NCBI GenBank assembly: GCA_964019695.1
Contig: OZ026521.1
Span: forward strand, 35,100,774-35,164,773
Length of the DNA stretch: 64,000 nucleotides
Source of the DNA: Loripinus fragilis
Taxonomy: Eukaryota; Mollusca; Bivalvia; Lucinida; Lucinidae
Reading direction: 5' to 3'
The notes beneath the pieces are model-generated. The model had not been told where the DNA came from, did not search any database, and saw only the letters and a program-made list of their open reading frames with translations. The translations under genes were made by a program, and so were the position numbers. Below, in pieces: positions 1 through 11,356 of the stretch (within the stretch, counting starts at the first letter, position 1; the number at the start of each line of letters is the position of its first letter).

Positions 1-1484
1 CAGATACTGCACAAGTAAATATTTATGGTTGGGTTTTTATCTTTAATAAGACATACAAGTTGTTCATATTTTTCTTCAATGTACTCAATGTCAATGTTTT
101 GAGAAGCATCATTCCCAGACACATATATGATAATATTCTGGAAAATTTTTAAGTCATAAATTTTGATTTTCTCCAAAAGTGAATCAACTGAAGCCCCAGA
201 AACAGGTTGACATTCAACTTTGTTTCTCAGGCCTTTTTGATTTACTCCTGAAAGAATTGAGTCCCCAATGATCAATGTCTGGGGTGTAGACTGCTTCTGA
301 CTGGCCCCAATTTTATGACTTTTTGGGGAAGAATTTTTAGTTGATTTTCCTGTCTTTTGCTGTGGTTTATTGTTAAGATTAGTGTCAGTATCACAAGGTG
401 ACTTTCTTTGATTATTTCTGGTCTGAATGGGAGGCAGTTGTTTGGTGTTAAGTGCTTGACTGTAACTCATATTTCCAGGAATAATTTTTGAATCATTAAC
501 ATCCTCATTAATTGTTATAGGATTGGATTGATTGTCCATGCTGGATTCTACAGACAGATGGTCTTTAATTGTCTCAGCTTTCTGTACATCTTCAGCTTTT
601 TGAATAAGCTGGCTCATAACTTCATTTATCTTGTTTATCTGTCCTTGTAGATTTTTAGTGATTTCACACAGATTATTTAGTTGTCTGTTTATGTCTGTCA
701 TTGTTGGCTGGCTTGATTGCATTTCGCAATGTGACAGTGATTTACCAAAGTCAATAGGAGACAAGGGGAGCATTTTGTGTGGCTGGTGCCTTGACTCAAC
801 TGGAGTAGAACTGTGGATCTTATCTGGTTGCTGTGCCTCATTCTCAGAAGCAAATATCTTAAATAGTCTTAATGACAATCTTATAAAAGTAGTTTCTCTC
901 CAGATACTGTTGCCTGGTCCTGTAACCACTATGGAAGAATCTGATTTTTTACATGTTATGACACATTTTTTCCCCTGTAAGTGTGTTTGATATATTGGGG
1001 AATCCTTATTTGGAGATCTTGAATGTAACTCCTTGTCTAGAGAATTTACAAACTGATTGTATAATCCCTTAGTAGAAAACAATATATTGATCTGATTGTA
1101 GGTAGGTATCACATGATATAAGATCCCATTGAAATTGTCAATAACATGGCGCTCCTTCTCAATAGCTGAGCCATTTGAAACAAATTCAGAGAAACCCGAA
1201 AGTTCTTCATTGTCATCTTTCGAACTTTCTTGTTCAGAAAATACTGTGTCACTCATTTCACTATGATGTTGTGATAAATTTGATTGATCTTTTTTCTGAG
1301 TTTCACTGACAGGTGTTGGCTGGGGTGAGGAAGGCATTCTGATAATAGGTCCCTGAGGTAACCAAAGACAACTTGGTATTGATAAAAGGCTAGAATTGTC
1401 ACTGGTTGCAGTTTTATTTGCAGATAAATAATTTACAAAAGAGTCACTGACAGAAAATTCCACTTCTTTATCATGTTTATCCAT
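1..1484 (-). CDS. Partial ORF: coiled coil plus SGNH-hydrolase-like domain (ORF1-like, retroelement or multicopy)
   Basis: An uninterrupted minus-strand frame runs from an ATG at 1484-1482 to the window edge (494 codons plus two bases). The frame is closed upstream by a TAG about ten codons before the ATG, and the start context (A at -3, G at +4) is good. The N-terminal ~110 residues are Ser/Thr/Glu rich. A compact region near residues 115-205 (ending around IWRETTFIRLSLRLF) resembles a domain of unknown function seen in many bivalve multicopy proteins. A coiled-coil-like stretch (TDINRQLNNLCEITKNLQ) lies near residue 265. The visible C-terminus begins an SGNH/GDSL-hydrolase-like fold with the block LIIGDSILSGV (nucleophile Ser in GDS) and a later YVSGND block. 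Such esterase domains occur in ORF1 of CR1-like retrotransposons, so this may be a retroelement ORF1 rather than a host gene. The intact 494-codon frame suggests recent function. Confidence 0.7.
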   Translation of the reverse strand, partial: MDKHDKEVEFSVSDSFVNYLSANKTATSDNSSLLSIPSCLWLPQGPIIRMPSSPQPTPVSETQKKDQSNLSQHHSEMSDTVFSEQESSKDDNEELSGFSEFVSNGSAIEKERHVIDNFNGILYHVIPTYNQINILFSTKGLYNQFVNSLDKELHSRSPNKDSPIYQTHLQGKKCVITCKKSDSSIVVTGPGNSIWRETTFIRLSLRLFKIFASENEAQQPDKIHSSTPVESRHQPHKMLPLSPIDFGKSLSHCEMQSSQPTMTDINRQLNNLCEITKNLQGQINKINEVMSQLIQKAEDVQKAETIKDHLSVESSMDNQSNPITINEDVNDSKIIPGNMSYSQALNTKQLPPIQTRNNQRKSPCDTDTNLNNKPQQKTGKSTKNSSPKSHKIGASQKQSTPQTLIIGDSILSGVNQKGLRNKVECQPVSGASVDSLLEKIKIYDLKIFQNIIIYVSGNDASQNIDIEYIEEKYEQLVCLIKDKNPTINIYLCSI

Positions 1485-1857
1485 TTTAGTGGTCAACTTA
1501 CAGCCTGGTATATACTAATATCACAGCTCATAAGCCTCTACAATTTAATGAGTTCTTAAAAGATCAATCATGATAGTCTCTATCTGGTATTAGATACACT
1601 CCATTAGACTAGAGATTGATGAGCTCCCTAGTCTATTAAATAACACTAATGTTCACATAATCCAATAAAAAGATATATCCTGAAAATTGGAGCTTCATGG
1701 TAGGGCTATTAGCACAGGAAATCACCCTTTTGATGTGAAATTGAAGAACAGAGACTTTTGTTCATATATGAATAGATTCTAAAATAAATACACTGTTTTT
1801 TATTCATAATTCTTTAATTTATCAGTTAATAATGTTGAAAATCATATTTGCAAAAAC
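1485..1857. other. Non-coding stretch upstream of the SGNH ORF
   Basis: AT-rich sequence between the ORF start and the satellite array. It should hold the 5' leader of the minus-strand ORF. I see no clear promoter motif or other gene. Confidence 0.4.
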
Positions 1858-4290
1858 TGCATGTCATAGCATGTAACATTGACAGGTTGGTATATTTAAA
1901 GGTTCAGTTGCATCGGATATAGATTATCTTCATCCCTGGAGACAAGTTGTGGGGTGAGTAAGCCCCCTTGTCCCTAGTAAGAAGGATCCATTGGACTCAT
2001 CATTTGCATGTCATAGCATGTAACATTGACGGGTAGGTATATTCTAAAGGTTCAGTTGCATCAGATATAGATTATCTTCACCCCTGGAGACAAGTTGTGG
2101 GGTGAGTATGCCCCCTTGTCCCTAGTAAGAAGGATCCATTGGACTCATCATTTGCATGTCATAGCATGTAACATTGACAGGTTGGTATATTTAAAGGTTC
2201 AGTTGCATCGGATATAGATTATCTTCATCCCTGGAGACAAGTTGTGGGGTGAGTAAGCCCCCTTGTCCCTAGTAAGAAGGATCCATTGGACTCATCATTT
2301 GCATGTCATAGCATGTAACATTGACGGGTAGGTATATTCTAAAGGTTCAGTTGCATCAGATATAGATTATCTTCACCCCTGGAGACAAGTTGTGGGGTGA
2401 GTATGCCCCCTTGTCCCTAGTAAGAAGGATCCATTGGACTCATCATTTGCATGTCATAGCATGTAACATTGACAGGTTGGTATATTTAAAGGTTCAGTTG
2501 CATCGGATATAGATTATCTTCATCCCTGGAGACAAGTTGTGGGGTGAGTAAGCCCCCTTGTCCCTAGTAAGAAGGATCCATTGGACTCATCATTTGCATG
2601 TCATAGCATGTAACATTGACAGGTTGGTATATTTAAAGGTTCAGTTGCATCAGATATAGATTATCTTCACCCCTGGAGACAAGTTGAGGGGTGAGTAAGC
2701 CCCCTTGTCCCTAGTAAGAAGGATCCATTGGACTCATCATTTGCATGTAATAACATGTAACATTGAGGGGTTGGTATATTTAAAGGTTCAGTTGCATCAG
2801 ACATAGATTATCTTACCCCTAGAGACAAGTTGTGGGGTGAGTATGCCCCCTTGTCCCTAGTAAGAAGGATCCATTGGACTCATCATTTGCATGTCATAGC
2901 ATGTAACATTGTCAGGTTGGTATATTTAAAGGTTCAGTTGCATCAGATATAGATTATCTTCACCCCTGGAGACAAGTTGTGGGGTGAGTATGCCCCCTTG
3001 TCCCTAGTAAGAAGGATCCATTGGACTTATCATTCGCATGTCACAGCATGTAACATTGAGGGGTTGGTATATTCTAAAGGTTCAGTTGCATCAGATATAG
3101 ATTATCTTCACCCCTGGAGACAAGTTGTGGGGTGAGTAAGCCCCCTTGTCCCTAGTAAGAAGGATCCATTGGACTCATCATTTGCATGTAATAGCATGTA
3201 ACATTGACGGGTTGGTATATTTAAAGGTTCAGTTGCATCGGATATAGATTATCTTCATCCCTGGAGACAAGTTGAGGGGTGAGTAAGCCCCCTTGTCCCA
3301 AGTATGAAGGATCCATTGGACTCATCATTTGCATGTCATAGCATGTAACATTGACAGGTTGGTATATTCTAAAGGTTCAGTTGCATCAGATATAGATTAT
3401 CTTCATCCCTGGAGACAAGTTGAGGGGTGAGTAAGCCCCCTTGTCCCAAGTATGAAGGATCCATTGGACTCATCATTTGCATGTCACAGCGTGTGACATT
3501 GACAGGTTGGTATATTCTAAAGTTTCAGTTGCATCGGATGTAGATTATCTTCACCCCTGGAGACAAGTTGAGGGGTGAGTAAGCCCCCTTGTCCCAAGTA
3601 TGAAGGATCCATTGGACTCATCATTCGCATGTCACATTATGTAACATTGAGGGGTTGGTATATTTAAAGGTTCAGTTGCATCAGGTATAGATTATCTTCA
3701 CCCCTGGAGACAAGTTGAGGGGTGAGTAAGCCCCCTTGTCCCAAGTATGAAGGATCCATTGGACTCATCATTTGCATGTCACATTATGTAACATTGAGGG
3801 GTTGGTATATTTAAAGGTTCAGTTGCATCAGATATAGATTATCTTCATCCCTGGAGACAAGTTGAGGGGTGAGTAAGCCCCCTTGTCCCAAGTATGAAGG
3901 ATCCATTGGACTCATCATTCGCATGTCACATTATGTAACATTGAGGGGTTGGTATATTTAAAGGTTCAGTTGCATCAGATATAGATTATCTTCATCCCTG
4001 GAGACAAGTTGAGGGGTGAGTAAGCCCCCTTGTCCCAAGTATGAAGGATCCATTGGACTCATCATTCGCATGTCACATTATGTAACATTGAGGGGTTGGT
4101 ATATTTAAAGGTTCAGTTGCATCAGGTATAGATTATCTTCACCCCTGGAGACAAGTTGAGGGGTGAGTAAGCCCCCTTGTCCCAAGTATGAAGGATCCAT
4201 TGGACTCATCATTTGCATGTCACATTATGTAACATTGAGGGGTTGGTATATTTAAAGGTTCAGTTGCATCAGATATAGATTATCTTCACC
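1858..4290. repeat. ~147-bp satellite array, left part
   Basis: About 16.5 head-to-tail units of 147-148 bp, beginning near CATTTGCATGTCATAGCATG. Every unit carries a BamHI site (GGATCC) and a hairpin in which GACAAG pairs with CTTGTC around an inner GGGG/CCCC pair. The first units alternate between two subtypes: one with TATTTAAAGG, CATCGG and GAGTAAGCC, the other with TATTCTAAAGG, CATCAG and GAGTATGCC, so the basic unit there is a ~295-bp dimer. Later units lose the alternation and accumulate GTTGAGGGG and CACATTATG variants. The array lies downstream of NAA15 exon 4 on the minus strand, so it is probably intronic. Confidence 0.95.
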
Positions 4291-5087
4291 TAGTGTTGTA
4301 TCGATGAGCGATTATAATTGATGATCAATCGAAAATTTCTTTCGATTCTACTAATCGATTGTGTTTGGTAACAATCGATTATAATCGAAAAGATTCACAC
4401 CTGACCCTCTTGTAGGCTACTATTCTAAATTTGCAACTTTGCTACAAGAAAATGCAATAAATAAATTGGAAGGTTTTTAATGTGAGGAATAAAGAAATAA
4501 ACTGTAGCCAGGTTTGCTGTGTATTCTATCCCCTTTAAAATTATGACTAAGAAGTCTCCAATGCAATCTTAACCCATTGTATACTAATTACTCCTAAATG
4601 GGTACTACTTTAACAAAGAGTGAAAACTCTGATGAAATGCCACAAAATGAAGCATTTAAACAGGGTATGCACTGTTTGCTATCAAGGACATAAAAGATCT
4701 TCAGAGAAATAAATATTTATTTGGGAATGATAACCTTTGACCCCTTGATGTTAACAATGGAGCTTCCCAAGTTTATTGTTTCAAACCAGAAGGAAAATTC
4801 CAAAGTGTATAAAGGGTTTAAAATGCCAATGGCTGTTACTTTGAGTTTGCTGTCAGGACCAGTTGTAGTATTTGATACTCACTGTACATAAAATAGCATG
4901 ACACTGATGCTAACATTTTTTTTATAAAGCTAACAAGTTCCAAGCAGGACAAGGGTAGACATTCTATGGGATGGAACCTGTGTTTCCCTTTCATTTGATA
5001 ATTTTCGATTATAATCGATCATCAATCGAAACCTCTTGACCGATTATTTTCGATGATCGATTATGAAAATCCAATAATTGAACACTA
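4291..5087. mobile_element. Non-autonomous hAT-type element inside the satellite
   Basis: A 797-bp insertion interrupts one satellite unit. It is flanked by a perfect 8-bp direct repeat TCTTCACC (4283-4290 and 5088-5095), and both ends begin TAGTGTT in inverted orientation, as expected of hAT transposons. Subterminal regions carry repeated CGATTATAATCG-type motifs. No transposase frame is visible, so it must depend on a source elsewhere. Confidence 0.85.
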
Positions 5088-5475
5088 TCTTCACCCCTGG
5101 AGACAAGTTGATGGACGAGTTAGCCCCCTTTTCCCAAGTATGAAGGATCCATTGGACTCATCATTTGCATGTCACAGCGTGTAACATTGACGGGTTGGTA
5201 TATTTAAAGGTTCAGTTGCATCAGGTATAGATTATCTTCATCCCTGGAGACAAGTTGAGGAGTGAGTAAGCCCCCTTGTCCCAAGTATGAAGGATCCATT
5301 GGACTCATCATTTGCATGTCACAGAGTGTATCACTGACAAGTTGGTATATTTAAAGATTCAGTTGCATCAGATATAGATTATCTTCACCCCTGGAGACAA
5401 GTTGAGGGGTGAGTAAGCCCCCTTGTCCCAAGTATGAAGGATCCATTGGACTCATCATTTGCATGCCACAGCATT
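5088..5475. repeat. ~147-bp satellite array, right part
   Basis: The interrupted unit resumes after the hAT element, followed by about two further units. The array decays after GCATGCCACAGC near 5470. Total array is about 19 units once the insertion is removed. Confidence 0.93.
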
Positions 5476-5636
5476 TTAATGGCAAGCTTTACATTTGGTT
5501 ATACTGGATTATGGACATCCTAGCCCCACAAAATACAATAACTAAGTCCAGATAAACAAAACTCTGAGACAGTTATTCTAGGTTTCAGCCTTATAATTCA
5601 AAAGTTAATAATGAAACTGTGCTAGTATATACCCAC

Positions 5637-5705
5637 CTTGTAGCCCTCCAAGTCTCTCATCTGTATTTGTAACAATGACAGATCTCTCAAAATCTGTAGA
5701 TTGTC
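5637..5705 (-). CDS. NAA15: NAA15 exon 4 (NatA auxiliary subunit)
   Basis: 69 nt encoding 23 residues, DNLQILRDLSLLQIQMRDLE followed by GYK, nearly identical to the vertebrate NAA15/NAA16 TPR region directly after KWDK. The acceptor is TTCTTCTTAG and the donor GTGGGT, both in phase 0 and consistent with exon 3. NAA15 is the ribosome-anchoring TPR scaffold of the NatA complex with catalytic NAA10. It acetylates N-termini exposed after Met removal. Exon 5 onward is not seen and must lie beyond the left edge. NAA15 versus a NAA16-like paralogue cannot be separated from these exons, but most invertebrates have one gene. Confidence 0.95.
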
Positions 5706-6499
5706 CTAAGAAGAAAAAAGACACAATTCATTAGATATAACTAAATGCATAACTAACAGTTAAACCCATTTCCAAACCATTCACGACCGTGTCATCTGCA
5801 CTCTTGTTTGTTTAAATTTGTACCCAGGCAGCCAATATGGCAAACAATATGGGACTAGACCAGACTGCCCCTTTAGGATTAAAAAATTTATTCTGGCATC
5901 TATGTTTTGCTACTTTTTGTGCAGCACATTTTGAGCTCAGTTAACCCAAATCAGTGAGCAGAGTTTACTTACAGATTTTTTATTTTCAAGTTTTTCACAC
6001 GCACATTTAACATGCAATGTTTTTATATTTTATATGTGGGTGTTTCTTTTCGTCTTGGTATATAGTTTATCATTTTACCATACATATTCAGACAATTAGT
6101 TTCAAGCAATGTATACTCAGACCAAACTTCTATTGGAGCAATTTTGATCAGGCTTTACACTGTTTGCTATTCCAGAGATTTTCCTACGCCAAAATTTGGG
6201 GCCCCTCAATATATTTGGCCTCCTTCCCAATTGAAAATTGACCAAGAACTTCCCAAAATGATGAATAATATTCCCAATATACATTTGTGAAAAGTTCATG
6301 AAAATCTGACCAATAATAAGAAAGTTACAGATGTTAACATTCACATTTTGATGCAAATATTCATAAGTAATTATAATGGCAACTGCAACCGATTATTGTT
6401 AAAGCTGTATTCTGATTTGTTAAGGCTTAATTTTCAATTTATAATGGAGATCTTTTTAATTAAGACAGAATAAACTTTTCCTAATTTTGATGGCTAAAT

Positions 6500-6693
6500 C
6501 AGGCCTTTAGTTAAGAGTGTGTACAAAAAGCTTAATTTTCTTATTTCTCAGCCAAAGCATGTTGTGGGTACTCAAAAGAACCATCTTAATGACTAATAAT
6601 GAGACGGTTCTTTTGCGCACCCAAAACATATATTAAAACTGGTAGGTTAGAAAATATTTACAATGTTACACTCTAAAATTGTGTTTGTCTAAA
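6500..6693. repeat. Palindrome-core dispersed repeat, copy 1
   Basis: The centre (6564-6622) is an imperfect inverted repeat with arms like TCAAAAGAACC and GGTTCTTTTG. Flanks (TTCTTATTTCTCA on one side, AGAAAATATTTACAATGTTA on the other) recur at 8055-8230 and, inverted, at 12870-13035. Degraded relatives lie near 7190, 55940 and 60180. Confidence 0.75.
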
Positions 6694-6909
6694 TAGATGG
6701 CCAAATGCTATTTTCTCAAATTCAGGTAGGAATATCCCTGTATTCACTTGTTTTAGAAACATCCGACATCTGCCAGAAAACTTGATTTTGTTGCTTGCTA
6801 AGACATAGGAGCAGACTAGCCTAGGCCAGCCAGGTAGTGTAACCAGCACCATTGTTATTGCCTTATTGCAAGTTATTGGCCCTCTGGAAAGTAAAAACCC
6901 GCTGCATGC

Positions 6910-7165
6910 AAAGATTAGAGGGTCAGGCCCGGAGGTTACTAAACTTTTTTCTTGCTCAACTCAGCTGAGCATGAAATTTCAACTGCTCATAAAAACTAAA
7001 ATGCTAAAATGCCTCTGAAAATGTTGTATTTATCATGCTAATAAATGTTAAAAAGACAACAATTGTTGGCATTTTAACATTATATGAGCATGATAAATTT
7101 CATGCTCAGTTGAGTTGAGCATGAGAAAAAGATGTATAACCTTGAGGCCAGACCTCTAGATGAGA
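6910..7165. mobile_element. MITE-like element with ~70-bp imperfect inverted arms
   Basis: CTTGCTCAACTCAGCTGAGC near 6951 is the inverted counterpart of GCTCAGTTGAGTTGAGCATG near 7104. Homology continues outward through GGTCAGGCCCGGAGGTTA and its inverse to about 6910 and 7165. No coding capacity. Confidence 0.6.
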
Positions 7166-8054
7166 GCTCCATGCAACGGTTATAATGACAGTTCTTTTGA
7201 GCATAGAAAACGCTTAAATTGATGGGTAAGAAATAAATTGCAATTTTACACTCGAAAAACATGCAGATCTGGACCTATTAGCCTAGGGTGAAAAAAAAGC
7301 CATTTTGCATTTCTTCTGAAGCCAATAATTAGTTCTAAGTTATTTTCACCAATACCTTCTGATTGGATGACTAGAGTATACATAAGTGTAAAAGTATGGT
7401 ATTTATTAGACTTTGCCATTGCTATAACAGAAAATGGCATCCTCTTGAATATACAGAGTGAACCAAAACAGGCCTCTAATACTCGTTACTTTTTTCAATA
7501 TTCTAACTAGTTTCTGTAGCTGAGCAGGCTGGTTAATCCTTCAACCTTACCCGGTAGCCAAATCCTCAAGTCAGGTTTGCAACAGTGATCCGGGCATAAT
7601 GTAAAAAATGTTCTAAAATTGTTTAGAAATATTGTTACTTGAACAAAAGGTCAAGACACATATTGAAGACCCTGATCAGACTGCTTTTAAAGCTATATGG
7701 AGTCTGATCAGGTCCATTACTTTTTGCTGTTCTGCCAAGGTTTAACTTAACCACTCCAAGATTTGCTAGCTCAATTGAGCTGCAAACCCAAAAAGAACAT
7801 TTTTTTCTAAAACATTTTCACACCGCTCCTAGAGGTTATGGGCAATCAACACCTTGTTAAATAGACTTATGATTGATAAGGCATAACCCTATCCTAATTC
7901 AAACTGCAAAAAGTAGGCTTGGTAAATGAATTTTAGTTTTGACCTTGGTCTGTGACCTTGACATTGGGCATACAGACCTGGATCATACACACGACTATAA
8001 AGTTGTCTTGTTAACTGTTAAGGCAGACATGTGTGCTAAGTGATGTGATAAGGC

Positions 8055-8230
8055 CTTTTGTTAAGAGTGCATACCAAAAAAATATTTTTCTTATTTCTCA
8101 ATCAAAACATATGTAGTGGGTACTCAAAAGAACCGTCTCAATGAGACGGTTCTTTTGACCACCCAAAACATATGATTAAACTGATGAGTAAGAAAGTATT
8201 TACAATTTTATGCTCAAAAATTGTGTTTAT
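8055..8230. repeat. Palindrome-core dispersed repeat, copy 2
   Basis: Same family and orientation as 6500-6693. The core at 8116-8165 is almost perfect: AAAAGAACCGTCTC pairs with GAGACGGTTCTTTT with only AAT in the loop. Confidence 0.8.
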
Positions 8231-8664
8231 CTAAACCTGTGGTCTTGTTATGCTGGACACCTGCGCCATCTGTTATGAAAATCACGAAAAGGATCATTTT
8301 CGGAATTTATGCTCAGGAGTCAGGAAACTCAGGAGTCAGGAAACAAATTATTTCCAACATATTTTCCATTTGACCTTGAACGAACAGACCAAATTTATAT
8401 TCGCAATACATCGACTGATTATGGTGCACACCTGCCCCAAAGTGATATTATAAACAAAGTTATGCTTAACAAGTTAAGGGAACAAATATTCCATTTGACC
8501 TTGGCCTGGGACCTTGTCCTTTGCCACAGACCTGGGTCATATGTGTGATACATTGTATTGCTATGGTGGAGACTTAAGCCTAGTTTTATGAAAATCAAGA
8601 AGTGGCTGAGGAAACAAAACACTTTTTATTGGCCTAATGAGCAATCGCCGGGCAAATCAATAAG

Positions 8665-9133
<469 letters not shown>

Positions 9134-9380
9134 TCAAATAACTCAACTTTATCTGCAAAATAACACTTTTAAACAGTCTTACTACTACAACCATAATGAA
9201 ATGTACAAAATATGTCACTTTCGTAATTAAAACAGAAAATAGAACTATCACATGCATTATAACTAAACCTAGATTTGCAACGGATCCAGTCCTCAAAACA
9301 TTTTTCGATCAATATGTCTTTTTGTATACTTGCAGCTATAGTCTAATTCTGATGTCTCTGTTTTAAGAAACATCTGACTA

Positions 9381-10159
9381 AACTCCAGCTGTTAAGTTTT
9401 TAGAGCTGATTTTTTGCAATAACTTTTTAATCTTCAATTTAAGCATATTGTGTTCGCGATGAAAGCTGTCGAGGAGACTTTCCACCAACTTCTCCAAAAG
9501 GTCTGGTGCTTGTGGCGCAAACAGATTTTTGTGTATATAGATGAAGATTTTGCTATAAATTTAATTCGTTCAAAATATATGTCTTTTATTGACAGATAAA
9601 GTTCGTATAGGCGTGACAGAAAGGGGTAGTCTCAAAAAATAATTGTAAGCGGTGCATATGCCGTTATTCAAAGGTTTTGCATAACATAAAACTGCCATTT
9701 GCATACTCAGAATTTACCGTGCATATGCAGAATCAACTTAAAGCAGACTCAGTTGTAGGAAAAAAGGTTGGGTTTTCGCATGACATACTTTCTTTTTTGC
9801 ACATGCTATGAAATGAACAGTTTTGAGATGACCCCACTAGCTTAAGGCACAAGCAAATCAGGGGCAATTTTCATTATACATTTATTTGGACAAGCCATCC
9901 ATCGCTTTAGTAAATGAATTAGGGCGGTGCAATTAATTTTTTGACTGACATCTTGGACTTGGTTTATTAGCGTTTTGCTTAAAATGTTCAAAGAGTGCAC
10001 CTAAGCACAGAGGAACCTGCAGCATCTTGGATGTTGGAACTGTTTGGAGTAGTTGGCGGAGATGTTCCTAAATACTTTTAATTGGATAAGTATTTTGATA
10101 AATGACGTAGTAAATAGTTATCGCGAGAAAATAGTTCTAAAAACATTGCAGCTGGAGTT
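9381..10159. mobile_element. MITE family with AACTCCAGCTG termini, copy 1
   Basis: Termini are inverted AACTCCAGCTGTTAAGTTTT-like sequences, followed by inverted TGTGTTCGCGATGAAAG blocks and internal GCGCCACAAGCA motifs. A related copy lies at 41877-42647. Copy 2 is flanked by TA on both sides; here one side is TA and the other CA. A TA target duplication suggests Tc1/mariner-type mobilisation (inference). Non-coding. Confidence 0.75.
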
Positions 10160-10311
10160 CAGAAGTGGCAAGAATTTGTTGATTAAAGAAAAATCATTAT
10201 GATTGCAAATTTATATTGAAATTGTTTCATCAAACTATGACATTGTTTCAGACTGTAGCCAGTCTAATTTTAACCATTCAACACTACAGACCTGTAAAAA
10301 GGGCTGGCAAC

Positions 10312-10369
10312 GCAGTATGTATCCAGATGAGATGACTCATATGAGCCATCTCATCTGGATCTACACTGT
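10312..10369. repeat. Short hairpin repeat (CCAGATGAGATG family)
   Basis: ATCCAGATGAGATGACTCAT pairs with its near-perfect inverse ATGAGCCATCTCATCTGGAT. A second member is at 54788-54842. Confidence 0.65.
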
Positions 10370-10782
10370 TACCTTTGATACTCATCTGCTTTTTTTCTCA
10401 AACTAATTTTTTCAGAATTTGTCTAGCACCCCCCTTTTAACACAAACAATGAATTCTTCTAAAATTTAATATGGAAGAGTTTACCTCAAAATTTTAGGGG
10501 TCTGGGGTTTATTTTTTAAACAAGCTGTCAGCTTATTCTTGAAAGTGTTGGTAAAGTTCATGTACATCAGGATTTCTACAGTAGAAATTTTGTCTTGAAG
10601 GGCAAATCTACTGCACAATTCATAGTTCTAAGTAAGGCTGTGTAAAATTCAAGGACTTTTTTTCAAGAGCTGCTTAAATACTATCCACCTGTTTTCGTGG
10701 ACAAAAAGCTTATTTACAAACAAGAGCCAGTTGAACTCACTGGAGTTTTTTTTTTTGCTTAACCATGTCAACTGGACCTTTG

Positions 10783-11214
10783 CAGGGGTGTGGAAATAGT
10801 AAAATTTTCTACTTGTCCAGGGACAAGTAAATGGCCATAATGTACTTGTCCAAAGAAAATTTTACTTGTCCGAAACAACTATTTAGCTTATACATTTCTT
10901 TGCTTAAACAATTTACTGTTTGGAAAACAGTATGAAACCAGATAAACGGTGTTGATTCTGATTAGCTGGCTTCTCTTGTAAACAGAGTAGATCCAGATCA
11001 GCTGGCTTCTTCAGAAGCCAGCTGACCAGGGTCCACACTGTTTACAAAGCAACATGTGAGCTCGTAATAATAAATCAAAATATGAAATACAGAATTGTAT
11101 TCACTTTATACGTTTGTACTTGTCCAAGGACAAGTAAATAGAAATTTTCAACTTGTCCTGAATGAGATGGGGGACCAGGTAGGACAAGTCGGGCATGGTA
11201 TTTCCACAGCCCTG
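10783..11214. mobile_element. CAGGG-terminal TIR element next to exon 2
   Basis: Left end CAGGGGTGTGGAAATA and inverted right end CAGGGCTGTGGAAATA. The flanks share CTTTG directly (10778-10782 and 11215-11219). Several ACTTGTCC/GGACAAGT inverted motifs occur inside, and a GATCAGCTGGCTTCT palindrome (~10990-11030) is nested. It resembles hAT-related MITEs with short target duplications. Confidence 0.6.
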
Positions 11215-11238
11215 CTTTGCTAGCAGAACTATACATAC

Positions 11239-11323
11239 CTCCATGTTCGGAGAACTTTGGATTTGATAGGATCTGTTTTGAAAACTTCAACCCATTTCTG
11301 TACTGTTTCTGTTCATAGCATTT
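11239..11323 (-). CDS. NAA15: NAA15 exon 2
   Basis: 85 nt encoding [20 protein letters not shown] then NPKFSEHG plus one base, matching vertebrate [21 protein letters not shown]. Acceptor TACATTGCAG and donor GTATGT. Phase 0 in and phase 1 out join exons 1 and 3 without a break. TIR elements end 24 bp from the donor and 33 bp from the acceptor, so the exon is an 85-bp island between transposons. Confidence 0.96.
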
Positions 11324-11356
11324 CTGCAATGTAATTTAAAGCTACTGACATGACTA

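Larger units (their letters stand above)
5706..8664. other. NAA15 intron 3, repeat-filled
   Basis: No host coding sequence seen. It contains two copies of a palindrome-core repeat (6500-6693 and 8055-8230), a long-armed MITE (6910-7165), and AT-rich filler. Confidence 0.7.

Noticed and set aside
1858..5475. CRISPR-like regular repeats
   Set aside because: Units are contiguous ~147-bp tandem repeats without unique spacers, in a eukaryotic context.
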